Of a DNA stretch of 64,000 nucleotides, positions 44,982 to 53,846 are shown one piece after another. The DNA is from Bacillota bacterium (GTDB taxonomy: Bacteria; Bacillota; Clostridia; Lachnospirales; Lachnospiraceae): NCBI GenBank assembly GCA_023418475.1, contig JAEZZO010000029.1, positions 62,001 through 126,000 on the forward strand, in the 5' to 3' direction. The notes beneath the pieces are model-generated. The model was not told the DNA's origin. It searched no databases and saw only the letters and a list, made by a program, of their open reading frames with translations. The stretch's first letter is position 1, and every line of letters begins with the position of its first letter. A program made the translations under genes and the position numbers.

Positions 44982-46013
44982 TTATTTTCCTATACTCTTT
45001 AGTATTGCATAAGATATAATTTCCTGCGGTAATCTTTTATTCTGGTTGATATATTCTTTCATCAGAACTGCTTTTTCAGCTTCAAATATAGAATATATCT
45101 CTTCATATGTATTCTTGTGTTCTCTATGGTCGTCACTATTCGGTAATATTATGGTTTTGGAAAGTGACAGCATCAATTCATAACCTGGCACAAAAAGTTC
45201 TATTAACAATTCCGGATTGTCTCTCTTTAAACGAAGATATATGTCTAATCCTTCCCGGTCAATATCTCCCCAATACAGATAATTTACTTTCTTAACTTTC
45301 AGAAAATCCGTATAGCTACTCAGACAGTTTTTTTCACAAACTCTATTTCCTGAACCCAATATGACTCCATCAATTGCCCTACCAAAAAATATTCTTTTTT
45401 CATTTTCAAACATTAATCGCCGAAGATTGAACCATATATCCTTGTTTTCACAGATCAGCAAGGTCATATCGGCCTTTCTCTCTGCAATAAAATCATTTAA
45501 GCAGTATTCCGGGGTATCATAGAAGGCTAACTTCTGAGCATCCAAATCGAGGTGCGATAGTAATGACCGTATTCCACTATCGTCAAGTATCTTTTCTTCA
45601 CTGAATATAGAAAAAGAGCGTTCCTTTCTGGAAATTGGTTCCTCATTTGATTTACAGGAGAATAAATATGTATTAATCTGATTAAGTTCTGATCTGTATT
45701 TCTTATATTCCAGTTGATGTGATATAAGCCAGCCATTAGCCTGAAGCATTGGATGAAGTTTTCTGATGTCATCTGAATAATCTTCCTGTTGTTCTTCTTG
45801 TAATAAGACTCTATATTTCATATAAATAGGATATTTTCTGTTTCCATTTGTCTTCGAACTGATAATTGGTTTAAACAAATCCTGATTGTCACAAATCAGA
45901 TTGAATAATTCTTCATCAGAATTTGTATGAAAAAGGTACTCCAAATCTGATTTCTCAATTGTTTTCTTTGAGTGTACTTTTAGTAATCTAATGGTATCAT
46001 CTTTATTCTTCAA
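44982..46013 (-). CDS. jetD: Wadjet JetD, TOPRIM-like nuclease
   Basis: About 343 residues. The N-terminal part is DNA-binding-like, and the C-terminal TOPRIM region has the segment VILGSGNRVCEK and then YLYWGDIDREGLDIY, giving the DxD metal site and matching JetD nucleases that cut trapped plasmid DNA. The start is most probably a TTG at 46011-46013, 8 bases after a very strong GGAGGAGGG; a TTG 14 codons upstream lacks a ribosome site. Its being first in the operon is unusual compared with the A-B-C-D order I know from described systems. Confidence 0.88.
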   Translation of the reverse strand: MKNKDDTIRLLKVHSKKTIEKSDLEYLFHTNSDEELFNLICDNQDLFKPIISSKTNGNRKYPIYMKYRVLLQEEQQEDYSDDIRKLHPMLQANGWLISHQLEYKKYRSELNQINTYLFSCKSNEEPISRKERSFSIFSEEKILDDSGIRSLLSHLDLDAQKLAFYDTPEYCLNDFIAERKADMTLLICENKDIWFNLRRLMFENEKRIFFGRAIDGVILGSGNRVCEKNCLSSYTDFLKVKKVNYLYWGDIDREGLDIYLRLKRDNPELLIELFVPGYELMLSLSKTIILPNSDDHREHKNTYEEIYSIFEAEKAVLMKEYINQNKRLPQEIISYAILKSIGK

Positions 46014-46055
46014 ATTCAGGCCCTCCTCCCAGAGATTTTTCGATACCTGCTTCAA

Positions 46056-46434
46056 TAGAGCTTTTACCGTTCTATTCTCTCATTTATTTTTCATAAGTTT
46101 TACAATCTCTAAAGATAAGTTACCATATTCGTAGGAAGAATTAAAGGATTTGTTTCATAAATTCTCATTTTAGATGCATTATAGATTTCATAGATAATTA
46201 ATTATTAATTCTGCTGACGCAGGGAGTAAGATAACAAAAGAAATGATTTCAAGGATTAATCTACTAATTTACATAATTATAAGCATCCTATGTATTATAT
46301 AAGCTAACCAAATTATAATTAATTCTTATATTCTTCACCAATTCCATAGACCATTTGCATGTCCCAATCTCCTATCATAAAATTCATTCCTCATATTATC
46401 ACCTTCTCAAGCTTTACCCCATACCATTCTTTTA
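46056..46434. other. Gene-poor AT-rich gap upstream of the Wadjet operon
   Basis: No convincing open frame, repeat or terminator was found here. It presumably holds the promoter of the jet operon, but no clear -35/-10 pair is visible; the best AT-rich candidates are too degenerate to call. Confidence 0.5.
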
Positions 46435-46713
46435 TCAAAAAAGACTCCCTGTTACAGAAGTCTTTCCAAGTGCATCTTTTAAACATCTATCTCCATCCAA
46501 TAATACCAAATATTCCCAAAGCAAATGACCAGTCAATTTTTCTTTTAAAATAGTCACCTGTTTTTGTTCTTGTTCCGGTTGAAAAATCGGTAAACCCATT
46601 TTCTTATTATAGATAATAATTTCCTGAATCAACTGCATTCTTTTATTCAGGATATATATAATTTCGTCATCACAAAGTGCTATTTTATCTCTAATATCTT
46701 TTATTGTTTCCAT
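46435..46713 (-). CDS. Chorismate mutase, AroQ class (monofunctional)
   Basis: About 93 residues, all-helical. The motifs IKDIRDKIALCDDEIIYILNKRM and IQEIIIYNKKMGLPIFQPEQEQKQ follow the AroQ pattern (catalytic Arg, Lys and acidic residues in helices H1 and H2). It converts chorismate to prephenate for Phe/Tyr synthesis. ATG 46711-46713 has GAAGGGGATG upstream; a frame of 15 extra codons is possible. The C-terminal helix is atypical. It stands apart from aromatic-biosynthesis genes and lies next to a decaying zone, so it may be a relict. Confidence 0.75.
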   Translation of the reverse strand: METIKDIRDKIALCDDEIIYILNKRMQLIQEIIIYNKKMGLPIFQPEQEQKQVTILKEKLTGHLLWEYLVLLDGDRCLKDALGKTSVTGSLF

Positions 46714-46758
46714 ATTAATAATCATCCCCTTCGCAAAGTCTAGTGATTTGTGCAACAC

Positions 46759-47000
46759 ACAAATAGCCGTGTGAAAAATTTATCTTTCACACTAATCATC
46801 CATTCCGCCGTCAGGCAGTACAAAATCTAAGCGAAAAGCATGTAAATGCTTTTTCCGGTTGGAAAAAGCTTTTCTTTTCAACCTGACCTTGCTTAGCTGC
46901 ACCTACAGTATATAAGGCTTTAGCTGAAAATTCGTAAGTGATTCTGCCGGTTGAAAAATATTTCTTTTTTCAATCGATTCCATTTTACTGATCTTTCTTT
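46759..47000. repeat. Run of palindromic repeats
   Basis: Several stem-loops in a row: GTGTGAAA/TTTCACAC (about 46770-46793), AAAAGCAT/ATGCTTTT (about 46830-46850), GGTTG/CAACC (about 46858-46883) and GGTTGAAAA/TTTTCAATC (about 46954-46976). They are of the same type as the hairpins at 27.1-27.3 kb, 10.6 kb and 35.1 kb. No ORF is present. Confidence 0.55.
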
Positions 47001-47036
47001 ATGACCGGTAAATTTACTAATTTATATTTTCATTGC

Positions 47037-47780
47037 TCACTTGGATAATAATGGCTGCAATGGATAGAATGCAGAGCATGTCCCCATATCCAGTATTGAC
47101 AGACACTTATTCCAGCATATATAAGCAATGCCAGTGCAGAAAACCCCCATATACAGCAAGCCCAGAACTCCCTCAATATCAATCGATACAACGTTATGTT
47201 CCAGCACAAGCTGCCCAAGTCCAATCGGCAGATTACATATTAGAGCAACTCCGATAGCTGCCCTGGTGAAGGTTAACGCATCATATTTCTGCGTTATACT
47301 CCTGGTCAGGACTGCTATACAAGACCAGCCAATTACCGCAAAAAGAGATAAAATATTTCTGCCGGATTAATATTTCCTCCCACTCCAAGTATAAAACATA
47401 CTCCGGTAAATGCTATTAATATGCCCGCCAGTTTTTTTGCAGTAAGCCTTTCCTTCAGAAAAATTCCCCCGGCAATTGTCATCGTCACAGGATTAAGTGA
47501 ATTGATCAGAGAAGCAATCGATGATTCGGCCAGTTTTGTCCCTAAAAACTGTGCCCCAACAGATACTGTATATCCCAAAAATCCGGTGATAAATACATAC
47601 TTCCAATCGTTCTTTCTAATTATTTTCTTATTCTTCTTCCGCATAAAAAAGATAATGCAATAAAATCACGTTAGCAATCCGGCGATAAAGAATTAATTCA
47701 GTTTATTCAGTAGTACATGCAAAAGGAAACCCCAGTTCCCCGGGATTTTCTCTTTTTCATATACTTACAATTACATCCTT
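47037..47780 (-). pseudogene. Broken EamA/DMT-family membrane transporter
   Basis: The middle block at 47333-47644 (SIASLINSLNPVTMTIAGG, ERLTAKKLAGILIAFTGV) is typical of DMT exporters. A one-base frameshift near 47345 separates it from the C-terminal half at 47037-47345 (AVIGWSCIAVLTRSITQKYD and LLYMGVFCTGIAYI). At the other end, in the frame of the middle block, two stops (near 47654 and 47681) interrupt a stretch reading as FFIAGLLT and FYCIIFFM. So at least three lesions exist. It probably once exported amino acids or metabolites. Confidence 0.8.
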
Positions 47781-48057
47781 TCAACTCGGGGATAGATGGT
47801 ATATCCATTCATCGGCCTGAGTAAGTGGTAATCAGTAGCTTTATAGGAATCGCCATCCCGCTTACCCATCGTATATTTAACGATATAGGAGTCTATCTCC
47901 AGTCCGCCAAACTCGAGCAGCTCATACCAGTCAGCTTTTTTCATAAACTTGAGGTTTTCCTGTGGTGTTAATCATCCAGTTCACAGGTATCGTAGTTGCC
48001 TTAGATTTTATTATCTTGTAAAAGTTGGACGGATGATGAGTACTTTCCCCATAGACT
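47771..48057 (-). pseudogene. Frameshifted gene remnant of unknown family
   Basis: The segment from SNFYKIIKSKATTIPVNW to TTGKPQVYEKS joins, after a shift at an A-run, to DWYELLEFGGLEIDSY and LLRPMNGYTIYPRVERM, ending at TAA at 47771-47773. The two pieces read as one protein fragment (about 95 residues) split by an indel near 47951. I do not recognise the family. It lies directly downstream of the glutamine-synthetase-family gene. Confidence 0.45.
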
Positions 48058-49350
48058 CTAAATAAATTCAAAATATCTCTGCCACTCCCAATCGGTTACA
48101 GCAGAGTTGAACAGTTCTACTTCATGTCTTCCAAGCGTTATATAGAGTTTCACAAAATCCTCGCCGAAGAATTCTCTAGCTTCTTTACTGGAATCCAGAT
48201 AATCGAGTGCATTTGCCAAAGTCTTAGGAAATTCCTGTTCTCCTTTGGCTCCAAGAGGTGCCTTCGCCAGTTCTAATTTATGTTCAATTCCATAAAGGCC
48301 TGATGCCAGACTTGCTGCAATAATCAAATAAGGATTTGCTGCAGCAGAACCATTTCTTTGTTCAAAGCGGCTTCCGTTTCCGAGACCCAGAAGTGTTCTT
48401 GTGGATACGGTTCTATTATCCTGCGCCCAGGTTACACTGGTTGGTGCAAAGGAATTTAACTGAAAACGTTTATAATCATTAATCGTCGGTGCTACCAAAG
48501 CATTAAAATCCCTCGAGAATTTCAATAGTCCGGATAAATAGTAATCTGCGATATTCCTATCTTCATTAAAATAATTCACCGTCAAATCTTCATTCCATAA
48601 GCTCTGATGTACATGGAAGCCTGATCCCGATTCATTCGCCCACGGTTTTGGCATAAAGGAAGCATACAGATTATGCTTTCTTGCTATTTCCTTCACGGCA
48701 TTTTTAATTAAGACTGTTTTATCTGCCATCTCAAGTGCATCACCATATTCCGGGATTACTTCAATCTGACCGGGACCGTATTCAATATGGAACGCTTCAA
48801 GGGGAACTCCCAGTTCCTCCAGACCGTCCCTCATCTCCCTAATTACGTATTCCAATTCTGCTCCCCGATAGAGGGAATAGCACTGAACTCCATCAAATAC
48901 TGGTTTCTTATTAGAATCGAATAAATAAAATTCCAATTCTGATCCAACCAGCGGTCGAAATCCACGTTTTTTATATTTCTCTAACACCCGTTTTAATACT
49001 TCTCTTGGGTTAACTTTTACAGGATGACCTTCTTCATCTACCAATTCTGCCAATACAAAAGCGCTGCCTTCTCTCCAAGGAATATTACGAAAGGTACTAA
49101 GAATCGGTTTTGCATACATATCCGGAAATCCGTTTTGAAAGTTTGCGATCTCGATGTCATCATATACCCCGCACTGAATATCCCAGGCAAACGGGGCTTT
49201 TGCGATCCCTGTACCTGTCTCTGCAATTTTTAGAAAATGTCTGGCTGGAAGACGTTTGCCTCTTAACACACCGGCAATATCAATAAAACCTACTTCAACC
49301 GTTGTAATCTTCTTCTCTTCTATTATTCTTTTTATTATTTCAATACTCAT
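48058..49350 (-). CDS. Glutamine-synthetase-family ligase (GlnA-like; PuuA/GlnT not excluded)
   Basis: About 430 residues. N-terminal beta-grasp part with EVGFIDIAGVLRGKRLP, catalytic part with GSELEFYLFD and FHIEYGPGQIEV, and GSGFHVHQSLW for ATP/Mg and glutamate. Then APTINDYKRFQ, QDNRTVSTRT and FEQRNGSAAANPYL. The last block differs from the housekeeping glutamine synthetase and is closer to gamma-glutamylamine or amide ligases, so the amine substrate may not be ammonia. No adenylylation loop is apparent. GAGGGAATGGAAC precedes the ATG. It lies at the distal end of the nitrogenase-like gene cluster and reads the same way. Confidence 0.87.
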   Translation of the reverse strand: MSIEIIKRIIEEKKITTVEVGFIDIAGVLRGKRLPARHFLKIAETGTGIAKAPFAWDIQCGVYDDIEIANFQNGFPDMYAKPILSTFRNIPWREGSAFVLAELVDEEGHPVKVNPREVLKRVLEKYKKRGFRPLVGSELEFYLFDSNKKPVFDGVQCYSLYRGAELEYVIREMRDGLEELGVPLEAFHIEYGPGQIEVIPEYGDALEMADKTVLIKNAVKEIARKHNLYASFMPKPWANESGSGFHVHQSLWNEDLTVNYFNEDRNIADYYLSGLLKFSRDFNALVAPTINDYKRFQLNSFAPTSVTWAQDNRTVSTRTLLGLGNGSRFEQRNGSAAANPYLIIAASLASGLYGIEHKLELAKAPLGAKGEQEFPKTLANALDYLDSSKEAREFFGEDFVKLYITLGRHEVELFNSAVTDWEWQRYFEFI

Positions 49351-49399
49351 GTTCCATTCCCTCACAATCCATTTTATTCCATTTTCATTGTAAATACGA

Positions 49400-49519
49400 C
49401 TACAGAGTCAACTTCATAACTCCCAAGCAGAACGTTTTTATGTAATAGGCGCTCATTTCCTGTAACATAGTTACTTTAATATTCTCTCCCCTGAGACGTA
49501 CATCATTAGCACGTTTCAT
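49400..49519 (-). CDS. Possible small protein after the ABC ATPase
   Basis: 39 residues from an ATG that overlaps the stop codon of the upstream ABC ATPase (TAATG), ending TAG at 49400-49402. It has a Met-rich composition with one Cys. It might be translated by reinitiation, but no ribosome site or family supports it. Confidence 0.2.
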   Translation of the reverse strand: MKRANDVRLRGENIKVTMLQEMSAYYIKTFCLGVMKLTL

Positions 49520-50196
49520 TATTTTGCTTCTCTTCGAGTTAAAACCCCTGCCTCCATGACATATGTCGAGTTACCATAAGAAACGGTATCTAACTCATGG
49601 GTTACCATTAAGATTGCTGTCCCTTTTTGTGAAATTCCACGTAATAATTCCATGATATCTGCTGTTGTATTTAAATCCAGATCGCCTGTCGGCTCATCTG
49701 CAATCACGATTGCCGGATCATTCATTAGCGCTCTGGCAATTGAGACCCTTCGTAACTCACCTCCTGACAACTCTCTCGGATAGGACTGTGATAAATGCAC
49801 AATACCCACCTGTTCCAACAATTTTATTGCCTTTTCTGATGAATCCCCTTTTCGTTTAAACAAATAAAAAGGAAGTCTAACATTATCAAGCACCGTTAGA
49901 TTCGAAAGTGAGCTATAACCTTGAGGTATCATTCCGATTTTCGCATTTCGGTAATAGGATGCCTCTTTATCCTTCATAGTCAACACATCCTCTCCATCCA
50001 TTTGGATCGAACCTGCTGTCGGGACAATTAGGCTGGATATCAGATTCAAAAATGTACTTTTCCCGCTGCCAGAACGCCCGATAATACTCACAAAATCACC
50101 AGCAGCAATGGACAAATCTACATTGTTGACTGCTTTGAACGTAGACTTTCCTCTTTTATATTCCTTGGTAAGTCCTTTTATTTCAAGACGCATCAC
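49519..50196 (-). CDS. ABC transporter ATP-binding protein (MacB/LolD type)
   Basis: 225 residues. Walker A GRSGSGKST near 39-47, Q-loop with IPQGYSSLSN, signature LSGGELRR, Walker B IVIADEPTGDLDLN and switch VTHELDTV. It partners the FtsX permease gene, whose stop overlaps its start by one base. The gene follows the importer, MetY and nitrogenase-like genes in the same orientation and probably in one transcription unit. Confidence 0.92.
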   Translation of the reverse strand: MMRLEIKGLTKEYKRGKSTFKAVNNVDLSIAAGDFVSIIGRSGSGKSTFLNLISSLIVPTAGSIQMDGEDVLTMKDKEASYYRNAKIGMIPQGYSSLSNLTVLDNVRLPFYLFKRKGDSSEKAIKLLEQVGIVHLSQSYPRELSGGELRRVSIARALMNDPAIVIADEPTGDLDLNTTADIMELLRGISQKGTAILMVTHELDTVSYGNSTYVMEAGVLTRREAK

Positions 50197-51407
50197 TATT
50201 CCCCCTCTCGCATCGTAAGATATGTCTCTGCTTTACTGATCTTAATTGCAAAAATAATGGAAGTCAGAGGTCCTATGATTAAGGAAAATAGCAAGCTCAT
50301 TCCCAATACTCCCGCAATGTTTCCCTGTTTCGGTAACAGGTAGGGCAATTGTAACTGGTCACCGATGTAGGTGCTAAAGGGAAATACAACCACTGATGCT
50401 GTAATGATACCAACAAAGCTTCCTATCATACTGATCACTAAAGCTTCGGTTAAGAGCAGAGCAATCAATTTCTTTCGTGTAGCACCCAGGATACGAAAGA
50501 CTGCAAATTCTTTCTTCCTTTCGTTAATCGTAACTGAAAAGGCAATTGACAATATCAAAAAGGTTAACATCCAAAGCACTACAGATATTGTTTGAGCATA
50601 GGTAACCAGTGTTTCCAGATGATTTGAGATGCTTTTAAACATTACCTTTGGTAGGATAACATCAGTGCCGGGAACTGTAGTTTTTATTTCCTTGGCAATC
50701 TTATCCGCATCATAATTCTTATCCAGTCTAACCTGCACGTTAGAAATTGAATTCCCGGGTTTTTGTGTTTCCAAAAAATTCATTCCTGCTTTTTTTGCTC
50801 CTGCAAATAACTGCTGCATGGTATTCATATTCATAAAAACGGAGTAATCAAGACCGGTTGCCGTCTTCTCCAGCTGTGCCGCAACCGGATAAGTATCACC
50901 ATAGAACTTAAGTGTTTTATTATTGTCAAGAACAATATCACTTCCGACAATCAGCTGCCCGTCTTTGATCCCTCCTCTGTAAGATTTTGAGATCCACGGC
51001 TGAATTACAAAATCAGTATCAGGGTCAATTCCTATCAGTTCCACCGATGCAGAACAGCAGTCGGCAGAAAGTGAGGAGAGATAAAACTGGGAAGATACCT
51101 GTGAAACTCCCTTTATCTTTTCTACCTGATTTGCAACCGAATGATCAAAGTAAAAGTAATTTGGCTCTCCTTTTAGCAAAATCCCTTCCGATTTTGTTTC
51201 ATACCCCTTCGGAACTACCATCAGATCTGCTCCAAACCTTTGTTTCATACTATTCATTCCATTCCTTAAACTGCAAGACAGAATAGATCCGCCAAATAAG
51301 GTAAATGCAAGTATACCCACGAGAAAACTAAGGCAAGCTGTTCGAAACAGCTTGCGCTTAACATTGTAGATGGATAGTCGCATGATTGATAAAGATACCT
51401 GCTTCAT
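50196..51407 (-). CDS. MacB/FtsX-type ABC permease
   Basis: 403 residues. N-terminal helix (about 18-43), a large extracytoplasmic domain (about 50-260), and three C-terminal helices at about 270-295, 320-345 and 365-390, the classic single FtsX unit. The start is clean and is preceded by the DUF4418-like gene at a 4-base gap. The export or sensing substrate is unknown; its position suggests a role in envelope-linked handling of the same nutrient. Confidence 0.88.
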   Translation of the reverse strand: MKQVSLSIMRLSIYNVKRKLFRTACLSFLVGILAFTLFGGSILSCSLRNGMNSMKQRFGADLMVVPKGYETKSEGILLKGEPNYFYFDHSVANQVEKIKGVSQVSSQFYLSSLSADCCSASVELIGIDPDTDFVIQPWISKSYRGGIKDGQLIVGSDIVLDNNKTLKFYGDTYPVAAQLEKTATGLDYSVFMNMNTMQQLFAGAKKAGMNFLETQKPGNSISNVQVRLDKNYDADKIAKEIKTTVPGTDVILPKVMFKSISNHLETLVTYAQTISVVLWMLTFLILSIAFSVTINERKKEFAVFRILGATRKKLIALLLTEALVISMIGSFVGIITASVVVFPFSTYIGDQLQLPYLLPKQGNIAGVLGMSLLFSLIIGPLTSIIFAIKISKAETYLTMREGE

Positions 51408-51411
51408 AATA

Positions 51412-51942
51412 TTATTTGTCCTTTTTGTCAGATTTAAAAAGATACACCGAATTTAATAAAGCAGTAATGATTATAATACTGCTAATCACAACCAGTGCCG
51501 GTAATGCAAGTGAGTGACAATCCATATGTATCCCATCACAGACACCGATTAATTTAGTTGGTATTAATAATGCCAAAATTCCGTTAAAGATAATTGAGAT
51601 ATTTAACCCTAATCGTAACTGTACGGATGAAAATAAGATTAGCAGAAGGCCAAGCAGTGCAATTAGGATTCCCACACCAAATTCCGCTCTGGCAGTCCAA
51701 AAGCACTTCATCACCATTTTACTTCCCGTGCTCATCTTACTTTCCGATGGATTATTTGGGGAGGAATCGGATGACTTATCACCCATTTTCATACTCATTT
51801 GACCTTTTTTCTGCCCTGAATTATCCCCTTTCACTTCTTTCGCTGAATGAATGCCACAAACCGGGAAAATCGTCTGTGGACCAAAAGCAATGAAAGCACC
51901 CAGAATAATAAATATAATTCCCGTTATTAACCTATTTTTCAT
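51412..51942 (-). CDS. DUF4418-like membrane protein
   Basis: 176 residues. Helices at about 4-24, 84-107, 108-128 and 148-168. The first loop is Ser/Lys/Met-rich (GQMSMKMGD, SKMSTGSKMVMKC). Cysteines and histidines sit at the outer face (CGIH, CDGIHMDCHS). Such proteins recur near MacB-type ABC pairs in clostridia as far as I know. Metal binding by the Met/Cys/His residues is only a guess. The ATG has GGGAGATAAC upstream. Confidence 0.6.
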   Translation of the reverse strand: MKNRLITGIIFIILGAFIAFGPQTIFPVCGIHSAKEVKGDNSGQKKGQMSMKMGDKSSDSSPNNPSESKMSTGSKMVMKCFWTARAEFGVGILIALLGLLLILFSSVQLRLGLNISIIFNGILALLIPTKLIGVCDGIHMDCHSLALPALVVISSIIIITALLNSVYLFKSDKKDK

Positions 51943-52021
51943 ATAGTTATCTCCCTATTATAGTAATCGTGTTATCTCAAGCCCCAAGAAGTAATTCTAT
52001 TTTCCGGCTTTGACGATACAC

Positions 52022-52807
52022 CTAAATCATATACTCCAATTGCGGCTGGCTACTGGCCAGATGTAATTTTTCCAAAATTTCTCCTCGTATGGACAGGAAC
52101 TCAGATCCTCCCCGGTCACGGGGATGTGACATGTTAATTGAAAGAATTTCACTGATTTTGCCCGGGCGGGGTGTCATGATAACAATTCTGTCACTAAGAT
52201 AAATGGCTTCATCCACATCATGTGTCACAAGAATCATCGTGGTATCCTTTTCTTTCTTCAGTTCCAAAAGTTTATCCTGAATGTCCGCACGGGTAAAGGA
52301 ATCAAGTGCTCCCATTGGCTCATCCAGCAGAAGTGCTTTCGGTTCATTAATGAGTGCCCTGGCAATTGCAACCCTTTGAGCCATACCACCGCTGATCTGA
52401 TGCGGAAATACCTTCTCAAAGCCACGCAATCCGATTAAGTCTATATAATGTGCCACCTTATCTTTATTCTGATGATATACATGCCTTGCTTTTAAACCAG
52501 TAGAAATATTCTGTTCCACGGTAAGCCACGGGAAAAGTCCCCCTTGTTGAAAGACATAGCCTCTTTGTGGGTCAGGGGCTGTAATCTCTGTTCCATCGAG
52601 CGTGAGGCTTCCCGTCTCCGGTGCATCAAGACCAGCAATCAAACGAAGTAACGTTGTCTTACCGCAACCGGAGGATCCGATAATGGACATGAATTCACCA
52701 CGTTTAATTGTAATATTAATATCTTTCAATGCTTCTACCGTATTCTCCTCATCATCAATATAAGTTCGATTGACGTTTTTGATTTCTATTATTAATTCAC
52801 TATTCAT
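52022..52807 (-). CDS. NitT/TauT-type ABC importer ATPase (SsuB/TauB-like)
   Basis: 261 residues. Walker A GSSGCGKTT, Q-loop YVFQQGGLFPWLTV (the NitT/TauT hallmark), signature ISGGMAQR, Walker B LLLDEPMGALDS and switch VTHDVDEAI. It energises uptake of sulfonate, nitrate or related compounds. Start overlaps the permease stop by 8 bases. With the binding protein and permease it forms a full importer beside MetY. Confidence 0.92.
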   Translation of the reverse strand: MNSELIIEIKNVNRTYIDDEENTVEALKDINITIKRGEFMSIIGSSGCGKTTLLRLIAGLDAPETGSLTLDGTEITAPDPQRGYVFQQGGLFPWLTVEQNISTGLKARHVYHQNKDKVAHYIDLIGLRGFEKVFPHQISGGMAQRVAIARALINEPKALLLDEPMGALDSFTRADIQDKLLELKKEKDTTMILVTHDVDEAIYLSDRIVIMTPRPGKISEILSINMSHPRDRGGSEFLSIRGEILEKLHLASSQPQLEYMI

Positions 52808-53843
52808 TGCTCTTTACCAAGCCTTTCTGCCACCGAAGAACACGTCTCTCGATGAGACTAATTCCTTTCATGATCAGACTGAATAATACAGCCATTACAA
52901 TGATCGCAGCAAATACTTTATAATAGGCACTCCATACCTTTGAAGCATTGATATAGTAGCCAAGTCCTCCCGGCTGCCCCATCATTTCCGCCATAACCAG
53001 CGTGGTAAATGCGAAACTGTTTGCATTAGAAATTCCGGTGAATATCTGTGGCAACGCATGTGGTATTGCTACATGAAATACCAAATAAGGAGTTTTGGCA
53101 CCAAGTGTCCGTGCCACCTCAAACTGAGATTTCTGCGTACTTTGTATTCCCTGTGCTGTCAAAGATGCAATCGAGAACCATGCGCAGATTATAATAAGAA
53201 ATGCTGCGGCTGAAAATGGTGTTGGAAATAAAGTAAGCGCAAACGGCATCCAGGCAACTGCCGGAATAACACCAGTTATTTTTAAGATCGGATATACCCA
53301 ATAATATACCTTTGGGAACCATCCAATCAGGATTCCTGTACCGACACCGAATACAACCCCCAGGATAAAACCCACTGCAAACAGGCGAAGGGAATATAAG
53401 GTATTGATCCATATATAATCGCCTTCCAGGAGAAATGCTTCGATGATGCGTGAGGGACCCGGAAAAAATGGTTGCGGCAGTATTAGAAGTTTTGTGCCAA
53501 AAATGTCCCACACTGCCAGTGCAATACCGAGTGCAAAACGAAACGCAGCCCGTTTGGCAAATCTAATCCTTCTGCCGTCATCAGAAGAATTGTAAACCGA
53601 AGCACCCAGAAACAGCAGGATCAATAGCACCAGTATGATCTGATATGCGTCATTGATGCTAATTATCACGGATCCATATGCATAGGAAGTAATCTCTACT
53701 TCTGCAATCTGTTTGAAAAATCGATTAATCAGTATGGCAATGGCAAAGCCAGCAATGCTAAGTATCGTTGCCAGTATATAATTTTGATTTGATATCTGCT
53801 TTTTATGCTTCCTGGTTGTTTTCACCATGTTCAAGGCAATCAT
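52800..53843 (-). CDS. NitT/TauT-type ABC importer permease (SsuC/TauC-like)
   Basis: 347 residues. Six to seven membrane helices plus an N-terminal extra pair. The EAA loop EVARTLGAKTPYLVFHVAIPHALP is characteristic of this class. Three candidate starts (ATG 53843, TTG, ATG 15 bases on) share one AGGAG; I keep the first, but a downstream start is possible. It forms the channel for a ligand likely containing sulfur or nitrogen. Confidence 0.9.
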   Translation of the reverse strand: MIALNMVKTTRKHKKQISNQNYILATILSIAGFAIAILINRFFKQIAEVEITSYAYGSVIISINDAYQIILVLLILLFLGASVYNSSDDGRRIRFAKRAAFRFALGIALAVWDIFGTKLLILPQPFFPGPSRIIEAFLLEGDYIWINTLYSLRLFAVGFILGVVFGVGTGILIGWFPKVYYWVYPILKITGVIPAVAWMPFALTLFPTPFSAAAFLIIICAWFSIASLTAQGIQSTQKSQFEVARTLGAKTPYLVFHVAIPHALPQIFTGISNANSFAFTTLVMAEMMGQPGGLGYYINASKVWSAYYKVFAAIIVMAVLFSLIMKGISLIERRVLRWQKGLVKSNE

Positions 53844-53846
53844 CTC

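Noticed and set aside
38303..46013. MukBEF/MksBEF condensin instead of Wadjet
   Set aside because: A TOPRIM JetD-like gene with the GDIDREG motif is part of the same unit, and this is the feature that distinguishes Wadjet.
47033..47370. Two plus-strand ORFs over the transporter remnant
   Set aside because: Antisense to the broken EamA transporter, whose hydrophobic segments are recognisable on the minus strand.
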